From NCBI RefSeq assembly GCF_000004075.3, contig NC_026658.2, positions 8,432,001 to 8,496,000 on the forward strand: a stretch of DNA of 64,000 bases. Direction: 5' to 3'. The notes below the pieces were generated by a model, which saw only the letters and a list, made by a program, of their open reading frames with translations, ran no database searches and was not told the origin of the DNA. Shown one piece after another: positions 13,086-23,505 of this stretch (positions within the stretch are counted from its first letter, which is position 1; each line of letters starts with the position of its first letter). The position numbers and the translations under genes were made by a program. The DNA comes from Cucumis sativus (taxonomy: Eukaryota; Streptophyta; Magnoliopsida; Cucurbitales; Cucurbitaceae).

Positions 13086-14638
13086 AAAAATCAAGCTATG
13101 CAATAAAATAAAAATGAGATATTTAATGAAACATAAATATGACATGCATTACACGTATTAAAAACTAGTATTTACAAAATTCTAAAACAATGTGAAAAAA
13201 CGATTTTGTACCCAATCTAAATGATCATGTACAAAATCTAAGCGATCTATTAGTAATAATAGTCTATTGAAAATAGACAACGAATCGTTTAGATATTTAT
13301 ACATGAATATTTAAATTTTATATCAATATCGTTTAGATTTTTTATGAAAAAAAAAAAAGAGAGATGAAGAATGAAAAAAATTGCAAATAGGAAAATATGG
13401 AAGATGAATAATATGAGAAAAAGAAGAATAAATTGGAAAAGAAAAGAAAACAAAAAACTGAAAAATCATCTCATAGTAATCGAAATCTAATAACAGATAA
13501 TAAAATTTAAAAAAAGAGAGATAATAAAATTTAAAAAAAGAGTAATTAGTTGGCTGGACCTTTGTTAGATTGTTATACAAACCTAGTTTCCATTTTGAAC
13601 ACTTGTAATCGTGTAAATGCTATTTGTAGATCATTCAATTAAACTATCTATAGATAGATAACCACGTTCTTTTACACCAAAACTAAACTAATTAGAATTA
13701 GATAAACATTTTGAGTGATTGACTAGAAAACACCTAACAAAAATCACTTTTATCACCTAATTCCTCCAAAATCAATTAAATCACTCCCAAAACACTCTTA
13801 AAGAGTCACTCCAACTTCATATCAAACCCCCTAAGATTACCTCACAATTAATAAATATGAGGCATATTAAACTTGTAATATTCTGTAAATATAATTTGTA
13901 AAATTTATAGAACATATTTGTTTAAAGTAAATAAAAAATGATAATTAGCCTTCATAATTTACATTAGGCATCTTACCACTAAACCATTAGAAACCATGCT
14001 ATACATATACAGGGGTCAAAATTTGCTACGGCTAAACTGATCCAAAATCTTCTTGCAACATGGAAAATTATACATGAAACATCTCGAGCGGACGTCATCT
14101 GCAAACCTGTGTAAAGATCGGGATTTAGCATTGGCATAATCAAGGTTTAGTTGTAAGAATAGCAGTAGATACATGAAAAGACAGCAAGCAGTTATGCAAG
14201 GGCATCTAAGGTGAAAGAGTAATTTACACAATTACAAGTGTCCAAAATGAAAACTATGAAAGTTTTTTTAGGGCAAAGAACAGCTGCAGCCATTAAATTT
14301 TAAAGGAAGCTCTGCTTTACCACCGTTACATCTTTGCAACCGTTGCTGCAAAAGCCATAACCTAGTTTCAAATGCTTGAAGCACATCCTTTAATCTTGTC
14401 CAATATTGGTTAATGAATTTTATAGAGTAATCACTTCTGTTTGCTCGAGTCTTTCAAAACTAAAGATTGAATCTCATACAATTAAGACTCTGTGTGTATA
14501 TATATAGGCTCCATTTTATCCAAACACATTAAAGGAGAGAAGGGAAAAAAATTGTTTTTTACACAAAAAAAAAAAAGGAGATGCAGTTAGATTCTTACCA
14601 GTAAATACAATGCACACCTTAGCCAAATATATAATTTA
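13086..14638. other. Intergenic region between the gypsy relic and the cohesin gene
   Basis: It holds one copy of a dispersed motif family built on ATCGTTTAGATTT and its complement (13200-13345; compare 38590-38810 and 60380-60530), and purine-rich low-complexity DNA at 13345-13545. The last few hundred bases probably include the 3' UTR of the minus-strand cohesin gene. Confidence 0.45.
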
Positions 14639-17600
14639 CTATATTTGAACCATAGAAAGCTTTGGCGTCAGTTTCAAAGTGATGTCACCATAAGGTACAT
14701 CTTGTTGTACATCAATAAGTCCATAACTCTTCAAAACCTAATGAACAGTGCAGTCACAAATCTTATCAGTAGAAAAAAATAAAGTAATGATTTGACTGTC
14801 TATGAAAGAAAGCTATTTACATGCTTAAGAGCGAAATTGACAATTCCAAAGAACCACTAAGAAAGTTTACGTTCAACATAACAAAATACAGTAATCTAAG
14901 ATTTGCAAATAATCTAATCTGTCAGCATTCATTCTTCTGCAATTTTGAAAACTAGCTCTTTTAACCGTAAAAGATTTGATGTTTCAAGTTGAAATTTAGG
15001 CACTTTTCTCCAAATCAAGTATAGAGCATCAAGTTTGTGTAGTTTTGAAAAAGTTACCAGCGTCTCATAGAACATCCGCGCACATAGCTTTCTTCTTTTT
15101 CCTTCTAGGATGCCATTCAAAGAAAGATCTTGGTTCGAGTTATCTGAGATTGATTTTATAGGAGAAAGACTCCTTAAATACCGACCTAAAGCCCTGTTCG
15201 CATTAAACACAAAGAAAGGACAATTATAACAAGACATTCAGAGTACTTGAAATATTCAGATTGATTTTATAGGACAATTATTCTCTATGTCCTTTTGCTT
15301 ATGAAACTTTCTTTTTTCCACCCTTGTTAATGAAACTTGTTTCTTACCCGAAAACGAATCAATAAATAGGTTAACTTAGTTTATTTTATATCCATGAGTG
15401 TCAGAGCCAACTTACACGCACCTCAACTAATTTCACTGGACAACCCACTTGACCTTACAACATTTGAGTGTCAAGAAAACTCATAGAAAATTAATTCCTA
15501 GGTGACCACCATGAATTGAACCTATGACCTCTTATTTAGTTATCGAGACTATGCTTCCTTCATTTTACCACTAGCCCAATCCATGATAATAGGTTTACTT
15601 TAATTAAAAGGGTTGTAGAGTGAATGATAGAAAAGTACCTCGTTCTCACTGACAACGAGTCAACACCACGAGTTCCCTGAGATCCTGTATACAAGCAAGT
15701 TAAGTCCCAACACCACATCAAAATCCCAAGTTATATAACACACTTAAGAAATATATTTGAAGGAAACATATAAATAATAACAGGAAGTACATTACTTGAT
15801 TTACCAGCCGGTGAGCTATCTACTTCCAGGAAATAAAGATCCTACAATAATATCTCAGCAAGTTAGAACTTAAAAGGATGAAGAAATGCAAGTGATGATT
15901 CAAATCGTTTAATCAACACTATGGCTTTAACTCTAGCAGTTCAAAAGTGGTAATATAACATAATATGGTAAGTCCTAATTCAAAATTCTTGGTCTTGCTT
16001 GAAATCATCTCAAATTAATAGTTCATGTATTGAACCTTTAGTAATCAAACTAATTCAAATCCAGAAAATGAAGATGATGACAAGCCATTAAATTATTTCT
16101 CAACTTTAATCCAAATATGAATGACAAAAATTATTTAATGTGTGAAGTCTTTTTTTTTCTTTTTTTTGTGGCCATGCTGGTACTGTCCTCTTTTTCTGCT
16201 GATAAGAAGAAGGAAGATTGCATTATACTCGCAAGTTACAGAAGAAAATGAAGCACTAATGTTAATAGAAAGACCTACCTCGTCTGCAGTACCAATCTGC
16301 TTATCAGAGAGTGTAAGATCTTCTGCACCCAATCCCTCATCAATTGTCCCCGGAGTTTCAAACATGGAGGTTGAAGGTTCAGTTGATACTGGTACAGGGG
16401 TAACTAAGCCTTCAGAAGGCCTCGGAGAAGGCATGGGCCTTTCTGGAGAAGCATCTAAGTCTCCCATGGTTTCGTCCCCTCGATTTCCTTCAACGTCACG
16501 TATATGTTCAATCTCACCAGAATAGGAAACAGAAGCAGGATTCACAGTGGGTGGGATTCTAGATTGTGGCGAAGAAGAAACTTCTGGAGATGGAGCAACT
16601 GTAGGGAGCACAAATGTTTCGCCTGCTGAAGGAATGTTTCCAGCAGGATCAACAGAGCTCGGAATTTCGGTATATGGAGTGGAAGCAACTTCTGGAGCTA
16701 GAGGTGGAGCATATATTAGGCCTGATAAAGTCTCACTCGTGGAAGTAACATTTCTTGCATCCCCAAAGTTCTCCAAAGCCTCCTCCAAGGATATTGTACG
16801 ACATTTTGTAGCAATATAGTCCACATTAAAAATATCTGAGAGATTATGACAAAGACCTGCACACAGATTTTTTATTTCTTTCTGCTATTCAAGGAACTCA
16901 TAAAGATGTAGAAAACAAAACTACAACAAAAAATCACTTACCAGTGATGGAAGGATGATGGAAAACTTTTTTTTCTCTCAGCTTGTTGTTTAACTTCCAT
17001 ACTTCCAAAGAAGAGCTTGGAATGTTTCTTCTTTCACGTAATAAATCACTGGAATCCTCAAGAGCCTTTTTCATAAACCTGCAACACAACTTTCTATATC
17101 AATAATTGATTAAAATAAACAAAAAAGCCAAATGATAGATATCACAAACATACTTATTAGTCAACACAGTAGACTTATCAAAGAACTGTTTTCTCTTCCT
17201 CGATCTTGGCCTCGGCTGTTGTGGAGGAGTGGGTTGAAGAACATGCTCTACTGAAGGTTGAACTGAAACAGTGGAGAAGAAAACATCCAAAAATGAGACA
17301 CCGTTAGTTATTTGCCACCAATTAGAACAACTCCAAATATAGAGCAAATGGAATTGAACTTACTCAATGCCTCTGGTGGAGAAGCAGAAGTTGGAGGTCC
17401 GGCACTTTGCTCATGTGGTAATGATGTCTTCGTCGGAGTCATCTTGTCTTCAATGATTGATAGCTTATCCGGATTTATATTCTCATCTATCGGGCTGGGT
17501 GGTTCAGATATGACATCACCACCAGGTGGAGACACTATAGGAACATCTTTTGTACTAAAAACAGGGACGTCCCGTGGAACTTCCATTTCTGGAACATTTT

Positions 17601-18956
17601 GAGGAGACAAAACATCTTCAGGAATGCCCTTATTACTCGGACCAAAATCTTGAACATTCATGGCATCCGTAACTTCAACTTCAGGAAAACTATGTGGCAT
17701 ATTGTCCCCATCATGGCCAGTGTTAAGTATATCTTCAAAATCACTTGGGACTTCAACATCCATAGTAATATCCACATGAGGTGGCGGGATCATGCTGCAA
17801 ACAAAAAACATGAACAGTCAGCCTGGTTGTAGTCCATCCATTGATCAAGAAAAAGAGTGGATTCAAAAGTATGGGAGTCTTACTCATCTTCCATTGAAAC
17901 GAACTGATCAGAAGACCCTCCAGGATGTGTTGAGTCATGCATGACATCCTGTGTATAAAATTAAGCAATTTTAATAATGACAATGAACATAGATAAAAGT
18001 ATAAAAGACACTTAACAAACCAGTGTAAATAATTCTAGAAAGAAAAAAAAGAATTAAAAAAAATGTGAGAGAGAGGAGAGAAGAAGAAGAAGAAGAAGAC
18101 AGAACCTCCTCAAAAGATATATCTAAATAAGCATCTCTTCCAATATAAGTCTGATCTGCAATGCAATGGTTTAGTTGGTTAATAAGTCCGTATAATATTG
18201 AGTTACAGATTATTGAGCAGGGGTGGGATAAATGTGAAAGGGAATCAATGTTCAACCTGCAAGAGTGATCTCTTCCTGACTCTTCATATGAGTATCTGGA
18301 ACTCTGTTGGAACAAAATCATTGGTGTAAGAGAGATTTCAAATAAATCATATAGTTGGGAATCTAGGGACATTACCCATCATGGTAAATATCACTATCCA
18401 ATTCCAAGGCATCAAGATCAAAAGTCGCAGGCAAAGTGATAGAATAAAACGGTGCTTGATAAACACTATCAGGCAAAGTGAGTATCGCTGACGCATGCAT
18501 ATGCATTTTTCGTAACTCCATCACCAAAACATCGACATCATGTTTTAAATAATCAATTTGCTTTGAATAAATCCGCACAACACCCAACAGAAGGTAGCTT
18601 GACGTCCGCAGGGCAAGAGGAACTTCTCCAAACATGATTGCATCTACGAAAAGGACATCCATCCCAAACAAGAATCAGAGATCATCCAAACTCACAGAAA
18701 CCATACATGCACTTGAAAACCCATACTTAGAAAATACAAATGGAAAATGGCCAAGAATTTAACAATAAAGGCAGAGAAACCCCATCTTAGTGGGGATGTA
18801 AGAGCTCAATACAAATAAAATAAGATACTAACCGACGACAACAGAAATTTTAGTCTTCTCATAGTCTTTCTTGTTCAGACGGTGCTGTAAATGAGCTGCA
18901 CACCACACGGTCCCTAATGGGGTTTTACGGGCCAACAACGTGTGCGAGTAAAACAT
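14639..18956 (-). CDS. SYN3: Cohesin alpha-kleisin, SYN3/RAD21 type (sister chromatid cohesion 1 protein)
   Basis: Thirteen exons (minus strand order): 18833-18956, 18376-18643, 18257-18303, 18106-18155, 17884-17948, 17364-17794, 17154-17262, 16942-17078, 16279-16856, 15796-15841, 15639-15684, 15058-15193, 14639-14737. All have GT..AG introns and the phases close perfectly to 711 codons plus stop. The product starts MFYSHTLLARKTPLGTVW and has the Rad21/Rec8 N-terminal domain (1-~100, SMC3-binding), a long acidic Pro/Ser-rich middle, a basic patch RSRKRK (348-353) next to the conserved FFDKSTVLTNK, and the winged-helix C-terminus (~640-711, SMC1-binding), ending LKLTPKLSMVQI. Length and C-terminus fit Arabidopsis SYN3 better than the longer SYN2 or SYN4. 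It would close the cohesin ring and hold sister chromatids together in the nucleus. Candidate separase sites of (D/E)xxR type are EHIR (527-530) and EGNR (533-536), an inference. No lesion is seen. Paralogue assignment within the family is the least certain part. Confidence 0.93.
15385..15590 (-). mobile_element. tRNA-derived SINE in an intron of the cohesin gene
   Basis: Read on the minus strand, it has a pol III A-box-like GGGCTAGTGGT and, about 50 bp on, a B-box-like GGTTCAATTCA. It continues through a conserved body (CACCTAGGAATTAATT, TTGACACTCAAATGTTG, GGTTGTCCAGTGAAATTAG) to an A-rich ATATAAAATAAA end. This layout is that of plant tRNA-related SINEs, and the body resembles a family I recall as widespread in dicots. 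It lies in the intron between the exons at 15639-15684 and 15058-15193, in the same orientation as the gene. Confidence 0.7.
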
Positions 18957-20040
18957 TTCTTTTCTCCTCGAAACGAAAACTGCAACAGCTCACATTTTCA
19001 ATGCAACGATTAAAATAAAGTTGCAAAAATCAAAACAATCAGAAACCTTTACCAAATTACACAGTTCAGCACAAGCAACTTATTGCAAAACATTCCTAGG
19101 ATAGAATATCAAATCCTATGAAACATTATTTGACTCCTTGTCCAGAACGCTAAGCTGCAGTTCTTACAAAATTATCACTTGATCCTTCATTTGAAAACAT
19201 TTTGGATAAGCAAAAATAAGAGCAAAAATACTAAATATGCAATTTCCATATCAAGCATTGAAACTAATAAACAAATCGTTGAAAATCTTTTAGTTAAAAC
19301 ATTGTTACAAACAGTACTTTCAAAACCAAAATCTTTCGATCAAATAAGATTTCGAAACTAAAGTTTCAAGCTAAGACTTTCAAGTAGTCTTTCATATAAC
19401 TAAAGCCTTCGAATTAAAATATCAATACCTTTAATTAATAAAATTGTCGCACTTCTATAAAAACAAAATTTACAATTTTCTATTAGACAAAATTTTCAAT
19501 CAAACAAAACTTTCAGCCATGTAATTTCATTTGGCAAAAACAATTAAAAATATACAAAATCAATAGTCACATACAACATGCTTTCTCCAAACTACAAACG
19601 ACAAACAACAAACTTGAACAAATCATAAACTGATTAGCACACTTCAACCGAGTCTGAAATGGTTGGAATCATACTACCCTAATAAAAAACTTCGTAACTG
19701 ATCCAAACATAACAGAGAAAGAATCCAATGGTTCATAACAGCATTCAAGCACTTCAATTCAATTAAAAAAGGGAATGAAAGCAACAATCTTACTGAAAAG
19801 ACTCTGAACCTTGGTTGTCGGAGTTTTAGCAAGTCCGAATTCGCAGATCTGGGTAATCTGCCTTGAGGCCAACCAGAGTGTGGTTCAATGCCGAAACCCG
19901 TCGAAACGGAGAGAAGCGTCGATGGAAAACGGGGGAAGAGAGGAAGAGAGAGCCGCGGAAGAAGATGATTCTAGGGCTTTTCTTCGGTTTTTTGTAATAA
20001 AGATTTTCAAGAATCGTGACTTAAGAATATGAAGAAGACG
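18957..20040 (-). other. Likely 5' UTR and leader intron of the cohesin gene
   Basis: Upstream of the ATG on the minus strand, GTTGCAG ends at 18980, a good acceptor. GTAAGATTG begins at 19793, a good donor. This predicts a short leader exon 18957-18979, an ~814-bp leader intron, and a first non-coding exon from 19794 to roughly 20040. The first exon is GC-richer than the surroundings. Transcript data would be needed for the exact start. Confidence 0.5.
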
Positions 20041-20048
20041 AAGGAGGG

Positions 20049-20075
20049 GCGCGGGAAACAAAAACTGGCGCCAAT
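20049..20075 (-). promoter_or_regulatory. Two E2F-like sites upstream of the cohesin gene
   Basis: On the minus strand TTTCCCGCGC (20049-20058) matches the E2F consensus TTTCCCGC exactly, and ATTGGCGCC (20067-20075) matches the degenerate form WTTSSCSS. Both lie just upstream of the predicted first exon of the cohesin gene. Plant E2F/DP factors drive S-phase genes through such sites, which suits a cohesin subunit. Confidence 0.65.
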
Positions 20076-20091
20076 TTCATAGTGTTGTCGA

Positions 20092-20097
20092 CACGTG
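20092..20097. promoter_or_regulatory. G-box (CACGTG)
   Basis: Palindromic CACGTG within ACACGTGCCA, 17 bp beyond the E2F-like pair. It is a potential bZIP/bHLH site in the same promoter. A six-base motif is weak evidence by itself. Confidence 0.3.
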
Positions 20098-21013
20098 CCA
20101 CCGAAAACACCGTGTGCCTGTTTCCTTTTATTTTATTGACGGAATTACCCCTACAATGATTTCACATTTGTTTTACTTTAAAAAGTTTTAATTTAAGAGG
20201 ATAAACCATAGATTATCACAACAGTTTAATATTTCACAACTAGCTATCTGATATGTTATAATAAAATCATATTTGTTAAATGGTATAATATATACCTAGA
20301 ACAATTTTGAAAAAGGAAAAAACATACAAAAAAAAAAAAAATAGCTTGAGTCTAATACATGAAACACCTAAAATACCTCAATTACACGTTTTATGTGAAA
20401 CGCAACTCATCGGCCAACATGCACAATAGTATTCTATTCGAGATAGATAGAGATAACATTCTATCTAAAATAGATGTTGATAGTTGTGCACCACTTTGGT
20501 TATTTCTTTTAAGTAGCTAGTTTAGTTCTACTCCTTTTGTTGAATTTTAATTATCATTGTCTATGGTACATCAAGATGCATCAATATGTGTCATTCCACA
20601 TGATTTAGTTACATAATGATAACACCAGCATGTGAAAATAAAGTGTGATAGTCCTCTATGAGATAGACAAAATTAAAATACTATCTTTATCTCTCTAAGA
20701 TAGATGGTGATATAGTTCTTTATTAATGTCAATAGGAGATAGACAGAGATAAAATATTATCTTTGTCTATCTGAGATAGATGGTGACAGTCGCTGTGCAT
20801 TGATTTGGTTATTTTTGTCTGTTATGTTACTGCCTGTATTTTGTGTCCTTTTACATGTTTTGTGCTTCTTTCAATTCTATTAAAATTTGAGGAACCATTT
20901 AAAATATTTACCACTCAAGACCATCATAGATCATAAAATATCATTAATAAACTCTAATGTCAATCCATTTGTCAATATATGTATTAAAATGCAAAAAAAA
21001 AAAAAAAAAAAGA
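20098..21013. other. Intergenic region with GATA-rich repeats
   Basis: This is AT-rich spacer between the cohesin promoter and the MULE relic. The only structure seen is the repeat at 20430-20800. An A run lies at 20994-21010. Confidence 0.5.
20430..20800. repeat. Three degenerate copies of a palindromic AGATAGA repeat
   Basis: A unit of the form GAGATAGACAGAGATA ... TATCTTTGTCTATCT, then GAGATAGATGGTGATAG, occurs near 20438-20490, 20658-20715 and 20733-20795. Each unit is itself an imperfect inverted repeat. The first and last copies are followed by similar flanks (GTGCACCACTTTGGTTATT and GTGCATTGATTTGGTTATT), which points to duplication of a larger element. Confidence 0.55.
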
Positions 21014-21445
21014 TTACATCTTTGAGTTAATTTGTTCTACTTTGCAAGTTCTACGGTTGTGACCTTTACAGTTACAATTAGAACATGTTGATGAACTTTT
21101 TAATTCCTCTACGAATGGAATTCTGGGTCTTTCAACTTGACGTTTAACAATATAAGGTAATGTTTTTATGACATCATATTCAACTCTCCAATCCAAATGA
21201 ACTGTAACAAGTCAAACACAAGCACTTCATGTTGCTGACAATGTTTCCGCTCTATGATAAAACTTAGTTACATATGTGTATATCACACATAATATTTGTT
21301 CTATTACATATTGTGCAATAATAATGTAGGCATGTTTTGCAAACAGAAAATGACAGTAGATACATTTATTCCAAATTGCAGGAAGATTTTTTATAATGGG
21401 AATTGGCAAATTGTTGGTGCATTGCATATTTGGATTCAACTTCAA
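21014..21445 (-). pseudogene. MULE (Mutator-like) transposase relic, C-terminal part
   Basis: The minus strand encodes, with two stops near 21200-21227, a string typical of the C-terminus of Mutator-like transposases: a damaged SWIM-type segment (C-x2-C ... KHA), then YxxExL-like helices, a VHLDWRVEYDVIKTLPYIVKRQ stretch (the family has a W...V.PP..KR pattern followed by GRPRK), and a CCHC knuckle CSNCNCKGHNRRTC (about 21030-21075). The catalytic DDE domain is not recognisable upstream. It is an inactive fragment. An alternative is a domesticated MUG/FRS-type gene, but the stops argue against it. Confidence 0.72.
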
Positions 21446-22413
21446 TCTAGAATAAACATATGTTTCTAATAATCTTTTAGTCTATGTCTTTTAAGGAAGA
21501 GTTAATATCATTACTCGCTCAAATTATTCTGGAAAAAGTATCTACGCAAAACAGGTAAACAATTGTCATTTTTCCTTTTTAGAATGGTGTGCTATCATCC
21601 TATCTCTCTCCCGCGTTATTGCATATTTGGTAAATTCATTACATATCTTTGGTATGTGTTGGATTCATTAGATCAAATTCCTATTGTTCATCTGTTAAAA
21701 CTATGCCTTTCCAGTCATTTTGCGGTAGTGATGCCTCTGAGATTGCTAAATGGGCTTTCACAAAACTATTGTTCATTACATATCTTTGGGGAACAAGCAT
21801 ATGATCGTAGAACAATCAACTTTTATGATTGACTTACTTTAAGTGGGGATGATGTTGAGGTACATTTAATAAATAATTTGTAACTACATAACCAGAAAGC
21901 AACAAAGGTTGGATTATATTTGTAAAATAAATATTGATTGTTGCATATCTAGTGTCTAGTGTGGAAATTTAGATTCAAGGGCCTAAGCAATGACATGACC
22001 TTGACGGTTCAATTTGCTACTTATCTACTTCATGACTCTTGAAAGGTTTGACTTCTTCTCCTTAAGAACATATTGTTATGATTGCTCGGTTAAAATCTCA
22101 ATCTTTTTAAAGCATCAACAACTCTTTGTTCTTTCTTCTTGGTGAGTGTAATGATCCGTGATTTCCAAAGTAGGTAGTTGGAGGAAATGGAAACTAGAAC
22201 ATTGCTGAAAAATTTGGGTAGTTTTTTGTATAACTAAGTTGGTTCTCTTTGTTCTTTGGCTATGAGTATTATTCGAAGCATGTTCTTGTGTAGCTAAATT
22301 GGTTATTTTTATTCTTGGGGGTCTTTAAAGATTGAATTGAAACCTACATTTGCAACACTTAGGACTATGCTTATGCTTATGTAGTTGCCTTTTTTTATTT
22401 CAATTGTACATCC
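21446..22413. other. Spacer next to the MULE relic
   Basis: The minus strand of 21690-21830 gives an open stretch (containing AHLAISEASLPQNDWKGIVLTDEQ) that looks coding-like, but I cannot assign it; it may be more of the same dead transposon. Nothing else is recognised. Confidence 0.35.
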
Positions 22414-22451
22414 CACTACAAGAAATATGACTTTCAATGACACTTTGGTAT
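22414..22451 (+). mobile_element. Left terminus of a CACTA-like element
   Basis: CACTACAAGAAATATGAC at 22414, followed by TGACACTTTGGTATTGTCA. The terminal motif matches the ends of the complete element at 7176-8860. It is cut off after about 38 bp by the LTR-like repeat that begins at 22452. Confidence 0.5.
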
Positions 22452-23505
22452 TGTCATACCCCGCCTCGCACGCGTTCTTACTCGTCATGCGAGACACGGT
22501 ATGACTTTGAGTATCTTGACATGTTAAACGTCAAAATACTTGGCTTGAGTTTCTTAAGCTTTGCTTAATTGCCTGGCTTCTTAAACTTAACTTAAAAGAC
22601 TTTATACTTTAGGCGATATAAACACTTAACACAAGAGATGGAAACAAAGGCAAACTTTTATTACTAAAGTTATGTGATTACAATACTTTACAATAATACA
22701 TAACAACTCTTAAGCTTAATCTAGATGTCTTAGTATAGTCTTCTCTCGACAAGCAAGCATGTCACCCTTTTAAGCTTGTCACCTTTTCCTTACTTTGACC
22801 TTAATGTTTGATACCAGGAAGGTAAAACTTAAAGCACAAGTCAAAGACTTAGTGAGGTTTTTTAAGAAATCCTCTCCGCAAAATAAATTTTGTAAATCAT
22901 TGATCACATCATATCACTTATATCTTTTCAAATAAACACATCAAATTGTAAGAACATACATTTTACATAAACACACATTAGTCAACAGTCATTCCTTTCG
23001 CCAATAACCTAAATCATTCTCTACACAAAGACTCATCATCTCTCGTTTAGACTACTGGTATGGCTTTCTCATCATCAACATTCAATAATATTTTGATTCA
23101 TTCTTTGTTGCTCAGGCCGAGACGCAATACACATCTTTTTTACATTGTTCTGCCTCATTTCATCATGCAGACATCTTTCATACACACGATTGCCTTTACT
23201 CTTTATGTGCACATAACATTTAGCTCTATGGTAGAAAGCAGACTAATGGTTTGAACACCATCTTTCTGTCATTGGAATCACATAAAATATGTTTTGATCA
23301 TAGTATAAGCTTTTCATTTGAAATCTCTTTGGAAACAATCATTTTGAAATCTCTTTGGAAACAATCATATCGAAATCATCATTCCAAATCAACAAAGACT
23401 TTATAAGAAAAGTTTTTACCACATAAACACTTTGAAGAAAACACTCACAAAATCTTTAGCCTTGAGACCAAAATACTTCTTATCTTCTTTTTATTCTCCT
23501 TCTTC
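22452..23505. mobile_element. LTR-like repeat (family of 62514-64000), truncated
   Basis: It starts TGTCATACCCCGCC and aligns by eye along its length with 62514 onward, which starts TGTCACACTCCATCC. Shared blocks include the GCTTTGCTTAATTGCC region, the AGGCGATA block, the CATAAGTCAAA/CTTAGTGAGG core near 22835, and a TTGCTCAG..GACGCAATACACATCTT block near 23108. The alignment ends in a TTCTTCTTCT tract at about 23500, where polygalacturonase sequence begins. A 28-bp tandem duplication lies at 23310-23368. No coding capacity is seen. Confidence 0.65.

Noticed and set aside
15480-15580. Possible tRNA gene (A- and B-box motifs)
   Set aside because: No cloverleaf can be closed; the motifs belong to a SINE head.
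16142-16819. Two plus-strand open frames of 90-127 codons
   Set aside because: They are antisense to the large exon of the cohesin gene, which has splice sites, phases and family motifs.
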